DNA of 64,000 nucleotides from Bradyrhizobium tropiciagri (GCF_018130505.1 NZ_JAFCKH010000006.1:62001-126000); one strand, 5' to 3'; positions 23,406 to 33,354 are shown, counted from the first letter of the stretch. The notes: a model not told the origin generated them from the sequence alone. Translations and numbers: made by a program.

Positions 23406-24669
23406 AGGCGTCCTCCGTGATGGTGTGAAACCATGTCTTCGCCGCCTTGGCCTTCGCCTCGCTCGGCAGTTCAGCCGAATTGTCCAAACCTCCGATTGCC
23501 CATTCCTGCACGAAGATGTCGCCCTTGGGTTGGTAGACGCCTCCCTGAGAGAGAGCATAGTCCGGCGCCAGCGCGCTATAGCAGACGCCTTCCAGAACCG
23601 GCGGTGCCGGCACCTCGCCAGCGAGCAGCTTCGTGATCGTCAGTGCGCAAGCTTTGCCCTGCGCGCTTGCGGCCGAGGCCGACTTCGGAATGCCGCCACC
23701 AAGGCAGGCGTCGCCGATGACGTGAATATTGGGAACCAGCTTCGATTCGAAGGTCCCAGCATTGATCGGACACCATCCGGTATGGTCAGTGGCGCCGGCG
23801 ATCGCGGCGATGCGGCCGGCCCGCTGCGGGGGGATCACATTGGCGACAGCGGCGGTGTAGTTGCCGAAGTCGGTGACGATCTCATTGGTCGCTGGATTGG
23901 CCGAGGTCACCCGCCCGCCTTGCGACAGCCCGATCCGCTCGATCATGCCGGGATAGAGGTCCTGCCACGCCTTCTCGAACAGCTTCTGCTGTGAGTAGGC
24001 GTCCTTGGCGTCGAGCAGCAGGATTTTCGACTTCGGCTTCTTCGCTTTCAGATAGTGCGCGATCAAGCTGGCGCGCTCATAGGGCGCCGGCGGGCAGCGC
24101 ATCGGAGCGGCGGGGACGGCGATCACGACGAGGCCGCCGTCGTCCATAGCCTCGAGCTGCCGGCGCAGCAGCAGCGTCTGCTCGCCCGCGTTCCAGGCGT
24201 GTGGCATCTTCGTGGATGCCGCCTCGTCGTAGCCGGAGAGGGCGTCGAAGCGCAGCTCGATGCCGGGCGCCAGCACAAGCCGGTCGTAGGACAGCGTGGT
24301 GCCGTCGGCGAGGCCGACCGTGCGCGCTTGCGCGTCGACTTTTGTCGCTGCCTGCGCGGCGAAGGTGATGCCGTCGGCGGCAACCTTGTCGTAGCTGAAC
24401 TGCTGCTCCGAAAGTTCGCGCAGGCCCGCGATCACCTCGTTGCTGAACGGGCAGGCGGTGAAAACCTTGTTCGGCTCGACCAGCGTGACCTGCAGCTTCG
24501 AATCGAGCCGCCGCAGCGCCCGCGCGCAGGCCGCACCGCCGAAGCCGCCGCCAATCACCGCAACGCGCGCCGCGCCTTGCGCCAGCGACGGACGCGCCAA
24601 CGCCGCCGCTGCGACGGCAGCGGCGCCACGAATGACATTCCTGCGCGTCAGGCGACGCGTGTCGGCCAT
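23398..24669 (-). CDS. soxF: Flavocytochrome c sulfide dehydrogenase flavoprotein subunit (SoxF/FccB)
   Basis: Periplasmic FAD enzyme that oxidises sulfide or helps reactivate the Sox system. The 423-residue protein has a Tat signal (TRRNVIRGAAAVAA, about res 7-20), the FAD-binding VAVIGGGFGGAACARAL and the redox cysteines in FTACPFSNEVI and TGWCPINAGTF. HVIGDACLGGGIPKSASAA is the C-terminal FAD motif. The start MADTRRLTRR at 24669 places the Tat motif properly. It follows iorB by 58 bases on the same strand and overlaps soxX. No separate cytochrome subunit gene is adjacent apart from soxX. Confidence 0.92.
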   Translation of the reverse strand: MADTRRLTRRNVIRGAAAVAAAALARPSLAQGAARVAVIGGGFGGAACARALRRLDSKLQVTLVEPNKVFTACPFSNEVIAGLRELSEQQFSYDKVAADGITFAAQAATKVDAQARTVGLADGTTLSYDRLVLAPGIELRFDALSGYDEAASTKMPHAWNAGEQTLLLRRQLEAMDDGGLVVIAVPAAPMRCPPAPYERASLIAHYLKAKKPKSKILLLDAKDAYSQQKLFEKAWQDLYPGMIERIGLSQGGRVTSANPATNEIVTDFGNYTAAVANVIPPQRAGRIAAIAGATDHTGWCPINAGTFESKLVPNIHVIGDACLGGGIPKSASAASAQGKACALTITKLLAGEVPAPPVLEGVCYSALAPDYALSQGGVYQPKGDIFVQEWAIGGLDNSAELPSEAKAKAAKTWFHTITEDAFG

Positions 24670-24727
24670 GCGGAAAAATCCGGAAAGGGACGCGGCGGCC
24701 ATTTGCAGGCCGCCGCGTGTTGCTTCA

Positions 24728-26908
24728 TCAGGCGAAAGTGATGTTCTGGGTCCGCAGCGGGAACGAGCGGATCCGCTTGCCAGTGGCGGCGAAATAGGCG
24801 TTGAGCACCGCCGGCGCCGCGACGCCGATGGTCGGCTCGCCGACGCCGCCCCAGAACCCGCCGCTCGGCACCATCACCGATTCCACCTTCGGCATTTCGT
24901 TGATCCGCATCGAATTGTAGGTGTCGAAATTGGCCTGCTCGATGCGACCGTCCTTCACGGTGCAGCCGCCGTAGAACAGCGCGCTGAGGCCATAGACGAA
25001 GGAGCCCGCGATCTGCCGCTCCACCTGCGCCGGGTTGACGACGTAACCCGGATCGGTGGAGGCGACGATGCGATGCACCTTGATCTTGCTGCCGTCGGTC
25101 ACCGAGATCTCGGCGGCGCCGGCAACATAGCTGCCATAGCCCATCACCTGCGCGATGCCGCGATAGACGCCCTTGGGCGCCGGCGTGCTCCAGCCGATCT
25201 TCTCGGCCACGGCATTGAGCACTGCAAGATGCTTCGGATGCTTGCCCATCAGCTTGCGACGGAATTCGAGCGGGTCCTGGCCTGCGGCCAGCGCCAGCTC
25301 GTCCATGAAGCATTCCATGTAGATCGCGTTGTGGTTGACGTTGACGCCGCGCCAGAAGCCGGGCGGGACGTGCGGGTTGCGCATCGCATGCTCGACCAGC
25401 AGGTTCGGCACCGAATAGCCGATCGAGGCCTCGCCGGACTGCGCGACGCCCTGGAACGCGGCGGGATCCATGCCGTTCTGCAGCGCTTCGGGGCGCACCG
25501 AGAACAGGATGGATTGGCCCGACAGGCGATAGTGCAGGGCGATGAGGTTGTTGTCGGCATCGAACGCACCGGTCAGCTTGCACTGCGTGATCGGGTGATA
25601 CTTGCCGTGCTGCATATCCTCTTCGCGCGACCACAGCAGTTTTATCGGCGTGCCCGGCATCTGCTTGGCGATCGCCACCGCCTGGCGGACATAGTCGGTC
25701 ATGCCGCGCCGGCCGAAGCCGCCGCCGAGCATCAGCTTGTGGACGTCGACCTTCTCCGGCGGCAGGCCGGAAGCCTCGAGCGCCGCGGCGAACGCCGCCT
25801 CGCCGTTCTGCGTGCCGCACCACACCTCGCATTTCTCTGATGTGTAGAGCACGGTGGCGTTCATCGGCTCCATCGTAGCGTGGTTCTGGTAGGGATAGCT
25901 GTAGACCGCTTCGACCTTCTTGGCGGCGCCGGCAATTGCCGCCTTCGCGTCGCCGTTCTGGTTGCCGACATAGGCCGGCTGCGCATTGTCGAGGCCCTCG
26001 GCCAGCCACTTCGCGATGGTCTCGCTGGAGACCTTGGCGTTGTCGCCTTCGTCCCAGACGATCGGCAGTGCGTCGAGTGCGGTCTTGGCGTGCCACCAGG
26101 TGTCGGCGACGACGGCAACCCCGCTGTCGCCGACCTGCACCACTTTCTTGACGCCCTTCATGTTGGCGATCTTGGCGGCGTCGAAACTCTTCACCTTGCC
26201 GCCGAACACCGGGCAGTCCTTGATCGCGGCGTTCAGCATGCCCGGCAGCTTGATATCGGCGCCGTAGATCATCTTGCCGGTGGTCTTGTCGACGGTGTCG
26301 AGCCGCTTCAGGCCCTTGCCGGCGATGGTCCAGTCCTTCGGGTCCTTCAGCTTGACGTCGGCCGGCGGCTCGATCTTGGCGGCTGCTTCCGCAACCTTGC
26401 CGTAGGTCGTGGTTCTGCCGGTCGGCGTGTGCGTGATCACGCCGGCGGAGACCTTGCACTCGGTGGCCGGCACCTTCCACTCGTTGGCAGCGGCCTGGAT
26501 CAGCATCACGCGCGCGGTGGCGCCGCCCTTGCGGACATAGTCCTGCGAGGTGCGGATGCCGCGGCTGCCGCCGGTGGAGAAATCGCCCCAGACGCGCTTG
26601 CGGGCGACACTCTGGCCGGGGGTGGGGTATTCGGTCGTCACCTTCGACCAGTCGCATTCCAGCTCCTCGGCGACGAGCTGGGCGAGGCCGGTGAGCGTGC
26701 CCTGGCCCATCTCGGAGCGAGCGATCCGGATCACCACGGTCTCATCCGGTTTGATCACGACCCAGGCGTTGACTTCGGGCGAGCCGTCGGCCGCGCGGAC
26801 CACGGCGGGGCCGCCGAAGGGAAGGTCGAGGCCGATCGCGAGGCCCGCGCCGGCAGTCGCCGCGCCGATCACGAAGGAGCGGCGGTTGATCTTGACGTGC
26901 TGATTCAT
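24728..26908 (-). CDS. Molybdopterin-binding aldehyde/N-heterocycle dehydrogenase large subunit (IorB-like)
   Basis: A 726-residue xanthine-dehydrogenase-family catalytic subunit of the isoquinoline 1-oxidoreductase beta type. A Tat signal (NRRSFVIGAATAGAGLAIG, about res 7-25) sends it to the periplasm. Molybdopterin-binding motifs include GGGFGRRGMTDYVRQAV (about 395-411) and FWGGVGEPTIG, with the catalytic Glu. Unlike NicB in this window it has no cytochrome domain. It is 10 bases downstream of its iron-sulfur partner and 58 bases upstream of soxF. Substrate unknown: isoquinoline, quinoline or an aldehyde are family options, and the Sox neighbourhood hints at a sulfur-containing compound. 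Confidence 0.85.
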   Translation of the reverse strand: MNQHVKINRRSFVIGAATAGAGLAIGLDLPFGGPAVVRAADGSPEVNAWVVIKPDETVVIRIARSEMGQGTLTGLAQLVAEELECDWSKVTTEYPTPGQSVARKRVWGDFSTGGSRGIRTSQDYVRKGGATARVMLIQAAANEWKVPATECKVSAGVITHTPTGRTTTYGKVAEAAAKIEPPADVKLKDPKDWTIAGKGLKRLDTVDKTTGKMIYGADIKLPGMLNAAIKDCPVFGGKVKSFDAAKIANMKGVKKVVQVGDSGVAVVADTWWHAKTALDALPIVWDEGDNAKVSSETIAKWLAEGLDNAQPAYVGNQNGDAKAAIAGAAKKVEAVYSYPYQNHATMEPMNATVLYTSEKCEVWCGTQNGEAAFAAALEASGLPPEKVDVHKLMLGGGFGRRGMTDYVRQAVAIAKQMPGTPIKLLWSREEDMQHGKYHPITQCKLTGAFDADNNLIALHYRLSGQSILFSVRPEALQNGMDPAAFQGVAQSGEASIGYSVPNLLVEHAMRNPHVPPGFWRGVNVNHNAIYMECFMDELALAAGQDPLEFRRKLMGKHPKHLAVLNAVAEKIGWSTPAPKGVYRGIAQVMGYGSYVAGAAEISVTDGSKIKVHRIVASTDPGYVVNPAQVERQIAGSFVYGLSALFYGGCTVKDGRIEQANFDTYNSMRINEMPKVESVMVPSGGFWGGVGEPTIGVAAPAVLNAYFAATGKRIRSFPLRTQNITFA

Positions 26909-26918
26909 GGCTGCCCCC

Positions 26919-27368
26919 TTACGCGTTCGCGGCAGCATGAATCGCCTCGCGCACCTGCTGGAAGGTGCCGCAGCGGCAGATGTTGGTGATGGCGTCGTTG
27001 ATGTCGTCGTCGGTCGGCTTCGGATTGTCCTTCAAGAGCGCCGCGACGGCCATGATCATGCCGCTCTGGCAGTAGCCGCATTGCGGCACGTCATTGGCGA
27101 TCCAGGCCGTCTGCACCTTGTGCAGCACGCCGCCAGCGGCGAGGCCCTCGATCGTGGTGATTTCCTTGCCGGCGGCTTCGCCGACCGTGACGCCGCAGGA
27201 GCGCATCGCGACGCCGTCCATATGCACGGTGCAGGCGCCGCATTGCGCGATACCGCAGCCGTATTTCGTCCCTGTCAGTCCGACGTTCTCACGAATCGCC
27301 CACAGCAGCGGCGTGTCGTCCTCGACGTCTACAGTAATTGTCTTGCCATTGATTTTGAGGCTTGCCAT
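26919..27368 (-). CDS. 2x[2Fe-2S] subunit of molybdenum hydroxylase (IorA-like)
   Basis: Small subunit of the IorB-like enzyme, 149 residues. Plant-type cluster cysteines are in CGIAQCGAC (about res 39-47) and the second cluster in CGYCQSGM and CRCGTF. It has no signal peptide and should be co-exported with the Tat-targeted large subunit. The start MASLKING at 27368 matches the family. First gene of the minus-strand run that continues into the sox genes. Confidence 0.9.
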   Translation of the reverse strand: MASLKINGKTITVDVEDDTPLLWAIRENVGLTGTKYGCGIAQCGACTVHMDGVAMRSCGVTVGEAAGKEITTIEGLAAGGVLHKVQTAWIANDVPQCGYCQSGMIMAVAALLKDNPKPTDDDINDAITNICRCGTFQQVREAIHAAANA

Positions 27369-27520
27369 CGCGGTCCCCTGATTGGTCCAATCCATCGATT
27401 GAACTGCGCGGCAATCTGGCCTCGAAAATGGAACGGTTCAAATCAAGAAACCGCGTTTGCAACCAGAGATAAATTGAGGACGCGCGGTGTTTGGCCGCGG
27501 CTGCGAATAACACATGCCTG

Positions 27521-28918
27521 TCATGCTTTTTTCGGTGAAGCGACAGCCATCCGCAAGAAGCTCATGACACTGCCGAGCGCCGCGAAGCCGGCGCCGAGCG
27601 CGAGCGCCACGGTCGCGCCTTCGCGATCGGCCAGTGCGAAGCACAACGCGGCCAGCGCCGCTCCGGTGGTCTGCCCGATCAGCCGCGCGGTGGCGACGAT
27701 GCCGCTGGCGCTGCCGCTGCGATGCGGCGGCGCACTCGACATGATCGCCTTCATGTTCGGCGTCTGGAAGAAGCCGAACCCGACGCCGCAGATCATCGTG
27801 CGCCAGACGATGTTGGCGACGCTCGGCTCGGCCGGCAGGGTCGCGAGCAGCACCATGCCGAGCCCGAGCAGCAGCATGCCGATGCCGCCGAGGATGCCGG
27901 CCGGATAGCGATCCGACAGCCGCCCGCCGATCGGCGCCATGAAGGCGACCACCAGCGGCCACGGCGTCATGAAGAAGCCGGTCTCGACCTGCGAGCGGTG
28001 CAGGATGTCCTCGAAGTAGAACGGCAGCGACACGAAGGCGAGGCCCTGCACAGCGAATGAGCAGACCGCGGTCGCGGCCGACAGCGCGAACACCGGCCGG
28101 CGGAACAGGTCGATCGGCAGCATCGGCGCCGGATGATCGGCATGCCGTCGGGTCAGGATCCAGCCGAACAGCAGCGCGCCGATCAGCTCCGCGATGACCA
28201 GCGCGGGCGCCGCCTTATGCGCGGCGCTGCCGATCCCGATGATGAACAGGCCGAGGCAGGCGGAAGCCAGCGCCGCCCCGGTGAAGTCGAAACTGTGGGT
28301 GGCGCGCGGCGTCGGCGGCAGCGTCTTCAGGCCGATCAGGATTGCAATGATGCCGAAGGGAATATTGCCGGCGAACAGCCAGGGCCATGGGCCGAGCGCC
28401 AGGATGCCCGAGGCGATCGTCGGCCCCAGTGTGAAGGCGGTGGCGACCACCAGCGCGTTGTGACCGAAGCCGCGGCCGTGCATCTTGCTCGGATAGACGA
28501 AGCGCACCAGCGCGGTGTTGACGCTCATCAGCCCGCTGGCGCCGAGCCCTTGCAGGGTACGCGCCACGAGCAGGCTCGGCAGCGACCATGCCATTGCGCA
28601 GCCCAATGACGCCAATGTGAACAGCAGCAGGCCGCAGAGATAGATGCGCTGGTGGCCGATGATCTCGCCGAGCGCGCCGAGCGGCAGCAGCGTCGCGACC
28701 AGGGCGATCTGGTAGACGTTGACGACCCACACCACCTCGGCCGGGCTGACATTGAGATCGGTGGCGATCGCGGGCAGGGCGATGTTGGCAATCGCCGTAT
28801 CGAGCGAGGCCATCGCCAGCGCGGTGAAGATCGCGGCCACCGCCCAGCGCCGCCGTTCCCACGGCAATCCATCGGTCACGGGCGCCGAAGCTGCGGCGGT
28901 CGGGGTCTTTTCGAGCAT
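27521..28918 (-). CDS. MFS transporter, DHA2 (14-TMS drug:H+ antiporter) type
   Basis: A 465-residue inner-membrane protein with about 14 hydrophobic segments. The N-terminal ALAMASLDTAIANIALPAIA matches the DHA2 motif D1 region, and LLVARTLQGLGASGLMSVN follows in the fourth helix. It probably exports a toxic compound using the proton gradient. The start MLEKTPT at 28918 leaves a short cytosolic tail. It is separated from iorA by 152 bases on the same strand, so co-transcription is possible but not shown. Confidence 0.87.
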   Translation of the reverse strand: MLEKTPTAAASAPVTDGLPWERRRWAVAAIFTALAMASLDTAIANIALPAIATDLNVSPAEVVWVVNVYQIALVATLLPLGALGEIIGHQRIYLCGLLLFTLASLGCAMAWSLPSLLVARTLQGLGASGLMSVNTALVRFVYPSKMHGRGFGHNALVVATAFTLGPTIASGILALGPWPWLFAGNIPFGIIAILIGLKTLPPTPRATHSFDFTGAALASACLGLFIIGIGSAAHKAAPALVIAELIGALLFGWILTRRHADHPAPMLPIDLFRRPVFALSAATAVCSFAVQGLAFVSLPFYFEDILHRSQVETGFFMTPWPLVVAFMAPIGGRLSDRYPAGILGGIGMLLLGLGMVLLATLPAEPSVANIVWRTMICGVGFGFFQTPNMKAIMSSAPPHRSGSASGIVATARLIGQTTGAALAALCFALADREGATVALALGAGFAALGSVMSFLRMAVASPKKA

Positions 28919-29367
28919 ATCGAGACGGTCTCCAGCGCAGCATGTACTACGCCGCCATCCCGTTCCCCAGCCGTGCCGCTGCATGATGCGTATGCGAAGC
29001 GGCCTTGTCCGGGGCGGTGCGCGAAGGTCCCCAGCCTCCGCCGTGTGGCGCGAACGCGCGCCCGACGACTGGCTCCGCGAGAACGCGAAGCTGTGTCCCC
29101 ACCCACCGCCGTCATCGCCCGGCTTGACCGGGCGATCCAGTACGCCGCGGCCTCCCGGCTCAACAATGACTGCCTCTGGAATACTGGATCACCCGGTCAA
29201 GCCGGGTGACGACACCGAACAAGTTGTTTGACGTGTGAGTCCGAACCCGTTCCGCGGCACCAGCACGGCCAATTCGTCACTGTGTCACATTATCGCCGAC
29301 AGCCGACTTTCGAATAGCTTGCATCGCGTGTGCGATCGACTACCCTTGGCATACAAGCAGGCCCGAC
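28919..29367. other. Divergent intergenic region with a palindromic repeat
   Basis: No gene supported; apparent open frames here have no family resemblance. Holds the 5' ends of the MFS gene (minus) and the ABC permease gene (plus), plus the repeat at 29110-29212. A ttggcatacaag stretch at 29346-29357 lies just before the GTG start and could be promoter-related, but no convincing -10 is seen. Confidence 0.6.
29110..29212. repeat. GTCATCGCCCGGCTTGACCGGGCGATCCAGTA-type palindromic repeat
   Basis: Outer arms cgtcatcgcccggcttgacc and ggtcaagccgggtgacgac are inverted copies. The inner pair is ggcgatccagta and tactggatcaccc. A widespread Bradyrhizobium/Rhizobiales intergenic element. Confidence 0.85.
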
Positions 29368-31173
29368 GTGAGATCGCGCCGCAAAAGGGGAAGCGCATTG
29401 CACGGACAGGCCGACCGGCGCAGCGAAGTCGTGCGTGGCGCCAGTGAAGGCGCGCGCCGGCGCATGTTCACCGGCCTGTGGGTCGCGGCGTTGCTGGTGA
29501 TCCTCGCGTTCCTGGTTATCTACCCCGTCCTCATGCTGCTGCTCGGCGCGCTCACCGACACCAATCCGGTGGTCGACGGCCTCAGCCGCAGCCTCAGTCA
29601 CCTCTCGGTTGCGAATTTCCTTACCGTGCTCGCCAATCCGAATGTCGGCGAGGCGTTGCTTAACACCCTGATCGCCTGCGGCGGTGGAACCGCGATCGCG
29701 GTGGCGATCGGGCTGTTCTTCTCCTGGATCGTGGTACGCACCAATACGCCGTTCAAGGGCTTCATCGCCGCGGCGAGCATCCTGCCGCTGTTCGCGCCGC
29801 CGCTGGTCGCGGGCGTCGCCTGGGCCATTCTCGGTTCGCCCAAGACCGGCCTGATCAACACGATGTTCAAGTGGATAGGGTCGGATCTCCGCGTCGATCT
29901 TTATTCGATGTGGGGCCTCGTCTTCGTGTTCGGCATCTACTACGCGCCCTATGTCTACATGTTCACCGCCTCGGCGCTGCGCAACATGGATCCGAGCCTG
30001 GAGGAGGCCGCCGAGATTTCCGGCGCCAGCGCGTTCTCGACGCTGTTCACGGTGACGTTCCCGCTGATCATGCCGGCGATCGTCTCGGGCATGCTGCTGT
30101 CGTTCATCGTGATGCTAGGCATCTACGGCATTCCCGCGGTGCTGGGCGCGCCGACCAATCTCAACGTGCTCACCACCTACATCTTCAAGCTGACCAACTG
30201 GTCGCCGCCGCTCTACAACACCGCGGCCGCGGTTGCGATCATCCTGATGGTGGTGACGGGACTGCTCGTTTATCTGCAGCAGCGGGTGCTGAGCGGACGC
30301 AGCTACACGACCGTGGCAGGCAAGGCGTTCCGGCCGCGCAGCCTCGATCTCGGGCCATGGCGCTGGTTCACCTTCGCGATCGGCATGCTCTATCTCCTTG
30401 TCGTCGTGGTGCTGCCGTCGCTGGCGCTGATCGTTGCCGCGTTCCGCAAGTTCATGTTCATCCGGGACGTCGCCAGCCTGTTCGACATGCGGCAATACTC
30501 GCTGGTGCATTTCGAGAGCATCTTCGACAATCCGCTGACGATGCGATCGATCTACAACGCGGTCGAGGTCGGCGTCATCACGGCTGTCGTCGGCGGCGCG
30601 CTCGCCTTTGCGATCGGCTACACCATCCACCGCACCCGGGTCGCCGGGCGCGGCACCATCGACCTGATCTCGACGCTGCCGGTCGCGATCCCCGGCCTCG
30701 TGGTCGGCGTCGCCTATCTGTGGGCCTGGATCGGCATCCCGGGCGGACTCTACGGCACGATCTGGATTCTGGCGCTGGCCTTCATCGCACGCTTCATGCC
30801 GGACACCGTGAAGGCGCTATCGACCTCGTTCCTGCAGATCCATCGCGAGCTCGAGGAGGCCGCCTGGGTCTGCGGCAAGGGCATGCTCGGCACCATCAGG
30901 ACCATCGTGCTGCCGCTCGCGAGCCCGGGCGTGCTGGCGGCGATGACGCTGCTGTTCGTGCTGGCGATCCGCGAGCTCGGCTCGTCGCTGTTCCTCTACA
31001 CCAGCAACACCATGGTGATGTCGGTGCTGCTGCTCGACTATTACGAGGGCGGCAATATCGGCAAGACCGCGGCGTTCAGCCTGGTGCAGACCGTGCTGCT
31101 CGGCGTCCTGATCGGCGGCGCCAACTGGCTTTCGCGCGGCGCCGCGCAGGGCAACGTGGCCCGCACCGGATAA
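29368..31173 (+). CDS. ABC transporter permease, duplicated domain (ferric/Fbp type)
   Basis: A 601-residue inner-membrane protein with two binding-protein-dependent transport domains in tandem (about res 90-290 and 375-590), each with the EAA-like loop (LEEAAEISGASAFSTLF and LEEAAWVCGKGMLGTIR). About 12 helices. This fused layout is typical of iron(III) importers of the FbpB/SfuB group. The GTG start at 29368 gives a basic N-terminus before the first helix; ATG at 29464 is an alternative that begins just before the helix. It heads the operon with binding protein and ATPase genes. Confidence 0.87.
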   Translation: MRSRRKRGSALHGQADRRSEVVRGASEGARRRMFTGLWVAALLVILAFLVIYPVLMLLLGALTDTNPVVDGLSRSLSHLSVANFLTVLANPNVGEALLNTLIACGGGTAIAVAIGLFFSWIVVRTNTPFKGFIAAASILPLFAPPLVAGVAWAILGSPKTGLINTMFKWIGSDLRVDLYSMWGLVFVFGIYYAPYVYMFTASALRNMDPSLEEAAEISGASAFSTLFTVTFPLIMPAIVSGMLLSFIVMLGIYGIPAVLGAPTNLNVLTTYIFKLTNWSPPLYNTAAAVAIILMVVTGLLVYLQQRVLSGRSYTTVAGKAFRPRSLDLGPWRWFTFAIGMLYLLVVVVLPSLALIVAAFRKFMFIRDVASLFDMRQYSLVHFESIFDNPLTMRSIYNAVEVGVITAVVGGALAFAIGYTIHRTRVAGRGTIDLISTLPVAIPGLVVGVAYLWAWIGIPGGLYGTIWILALAFIARFMPDTVKALSTSFLQIHRELEEAAWVCGKGMLGTIRTIVLPLASPGVLAAMTLLFVLAIRELGSSLFLYTSNTMVMSVLLLDYYEGGNIGKTAAFSLVQTVLLGVLIGGANWLSRGAAQGNVARTG

Positions 31174-31197
31174 CAACAAACATGGGAGAGATTGGCG

Positions 31198-32235
31198 ATG
31201 GATAGACGGACCTTCACGACACTGGCCACGACCTTGGCCCTGGCCGGCGTCGCGACGCTTGTGCTGGCGCCTCGCGCGCAGGCGCAGGAGTTCGGCTCGC
31301 CCGAGCTGATCGCGGCGGCCAAGGCCGAAGGCAAGCTGGTCTATTACACCGCGAATTTCGCCGAGATCGAGCAGCAGGTGATCAAGGCCTTCAACAAGCG
31401 CTTTCCCGAGATCAAGATCGAGATGGTGCGCGCGCCGGGCGGCCAGCTCATCACCCGCGTGAAGACCGAGGCCGCCGCCGGCAAGCTGATCGCCGACGTG
31501 GTCGATCATTCCGACCGCGCGCTGATGCAGCCGCTGGAGGATCTGTTCCAGGACTACGCGCCGCCGAACGCGGCGGACTACGATACGCACGCGCTGATTT
31601 CGCCAAAGTTCTGGCCGCGCGCGACCATCGCCTGGTCGATCGGCTACAATACCGAGCTGGTGAAGGATCCGCCGAAAACCTGGAAGGACCTGACCAAGCC
31701 GCAATATGACAAGCTGATCGGCCAGGTGTTCGCGCAGTCCGGCGGCACCACGTGGACGCGGATCATGTTCGAGCGCCAGGTGCTGGGCGAGGATTACTGG
31801 GCCAAGCAGGCCGCGACCCATCCGGTGCTCTATCCCTCCGGCGCGCCGACAGCCGATGCGCTGGTGCGTGGCGAGGTCGCGATCGCGCCGCTGCTCTACA
31901 ACGTGATCTACCAGAAGAAGAAGGACGGCGCGCCGATCGAGATCTTCTTCCCGCCCGAGGGCTCGCCGGTCAATCCCTATGCTACCGGCATTCCGAAGAC
32001 CGCTGCGCACCCGAACGCCGCAAAGCTGTTCCTGAACTGGTGCCTGTCGAAGGAAGGCCAGACCTTCATGATCAAGGAGCTCGGCAATCTCACCTCGCTG
32101 AAGCAGCCGCCGGCCTATCCGGAAGGGTTCGATCCCAAGGTGGTGAAGCTCTGGTATCCGGACTTCGACGAGTACAAGAAGCTGCACACGGCGTGGGTGG
32201 CGGACTGGGACAAGACCTACGGCTATCGGCAGTAA
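31198..32235 (+). CDS. ABC transporter extracellular substrate-binding protein (ferric type)
   Basis: A 345-residue periplasmic protein. The signal peptide has a twin-arginine look (DRRTFTTLATTLALAGVATL) and cleavage near RAQAQEF. The mature start LIAAAKAEGKLVYYTAN is typical of family 1/6 extracellular binding proteins that take up Fe3+ or small anionic solutes. GGGAGAG lies 7 bases before the ATG at 31198. It sits 24 bases after the permease gene and is followed by its ATPase. Iron, phosphonate and organosulfonate ligands are all possible. Proximity to the monooxygenase and alkylsulfatase genes suggests an organic ligand. Confidence 0.87.
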   Translation: MDRRTFTTLATTLALAGVATLVLAPRAQAQEFGSPELIAAAKAEGKLVYYTANFAEIEQQVIKAFNKRFPEIKIEMVRAPGGQLITRVKTEAAAGKLIADVVDHSDRALMQPLEDLFQDYAPPNAADYDTHALISPKFWPRATIAWSIGYNTELVKDPPKTWKDLTKPQYDKLIGQVFAQSGGTTWTRIMFERQVLGEDYWAKQAATHPVLYPSGAPTADALVRGEVAIAPLLYNVIYQKKKDGAPIEIFFPPEGSPVNPYATGIPKTAAHPNAAKLFLNWCLSKEGQTFMIKELGNLTSLKQPPAYPEGFDPKVVKLWYPDFDEYKKLHTAWVADWDKTYGYRQ

Positions 32236-32250
32236 GTGGCGGGTGAAGCG

Positions 32251-33354
32251 ATGACGGCGACGCTCGAAGTCACCGAGCTCAGGAAACAGTTCGCGATCGG
32301 CCGTCCGGCGATCGATGGCGTGAGCTTCAGCGTGCCGGCCGGCGAGATCGTGGTGCTGCTCGGTCCGTCCGGCTGCGGCAAGACCACGACCTTGCGCTGC
32401 GTTGCCGGGCTCGAACATCCGACCGGCGGCGAGATCAGCATCTCCGGAAAGGTGGTGTCGTCGCCCGAACGCGGCGTGCTGGTGCCGCCGCGCTCGCGCG
32501 ATCTCGGCATGGTGTTCCAGTCCTATGCGGTGTGGCCGCACATGACGGTGCGGCAGAACGTGATCTATCCGCTGAAGCACCGCAACATCAGTCGCGCGGA
32601 CGCCAACCGCAAGGTCGAGGAGGCGCTGGCGCTGGTCGGGCTGTCGGAATATGCCGACCGTCCGGTGGTCGCGCTTTCCGGCGGACAGATGCAGCGCGTC
32701 GCACTGGCGCGCAGCATGGTGTACCGGCCGCAATTGTTGCTGCTCGACGAGCCGCTGTCGAACCTCGACGCCAAATTGCGGTTGCGGCTGCGCGATGATC
32801 TCCGCGTCATCCTCAAGCAAACCGGTATGACGGCGCTCTACGTCACCCATGACCAGGCCGAGGCGGTCGTGCTCGGCGACCGCATCGGCGTGATGCGCAA
32901 CGGCAAGCTGCTGCAGATGGATTCGCCGGATGCGATCTACAATCGCCCAGCCGATCTGTTCGTCGCCAATTTCACCGGCGCCACCAACGAGCTCGCGGGC
33001 ACGCTGGTGACATGCAACGGCCAATATGGCGTGGTCGATTTCGGCGACGGCAGGCAGGGCGAGGTCGCGCTCTTCCATGAGCTGGCGCCCGACCAGAAAG
33101 TGCGCGTCGCGCTGCGGCCCGAGAACATCGCGATCGGCCGGCCGAATGGCGTCAATACGTTCTCGGCCAAGGTGCTCGACCGCCGCTATCAGGGCACCCA
33201 GACCGCCTATGGTATCGAGCTGTTCGGCAAGCGGCTGGAGGCGATCGAGCTCGGCACCGCTGCGCGGCACCAGGTCGGCGTCGAGGCGCCGGTCTCGCTG
33301 CCGCGCGAATGCCTGTGGGCCTATCGTGACAGCGGTCCCGTATCACACGAATAG
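32251..33354 (+). CDS. ABC transporter ATP-binding protein (FbpC/PotA type with TOBE domain)
   Basis: A 367-residue ATPase energising the permease at 29368. Walker A is GPSGCGKTTTL, the signature LSGGQMQRVALARS, Walker B LLLLDEPLSNLD, and the H-loop YVTHDQAEA. The C-terminal 130 residues form a TOBE-like beta domain (RVALRPENIAIG). The ATG at 32251 has GGTGAAG upstream and lies 15 bases after the binding-protein stop; GTG at 32236 is a less likely start. Confidence 0.92.
   Translation: MTATLEVTELRKQFAIGRPAIDGVSFSVPAGEIVVLLGPSGCGKTTTLRCVAGLEHPTGGEISISGKVVSSPERGVLVPPRSRDLGMVFQSYAVWPHMTVRQNVIYPLKHRNISRADANRKVEEALALVGLSEYADRPVVALSGGQMQRVALARSMVYRPQLLLLDEPLSNLDAKLRLRLRDDLRVILKQTGMTALYVTHDQAEAVVLGDRIGVMRNGKLLQMDSPDAIYNRPADLFVANFTGATNELAGTLVTCNGQYGVVDFGDGRQGEVALFHELAPDQKVRVALRPENIAIGRPNGVNTFSAKVLDRRYQGTQTAYGIELFGKRLEAIELGTAARHQVGVEAPVSLPRECLWAYRDSGPVSHE

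Noticed and set aside
30817-33270. 817-residue minus-strand frame
   Set aside because: Antisense to a complete ABC transporter operon with all ATPase motifs on the other strand.
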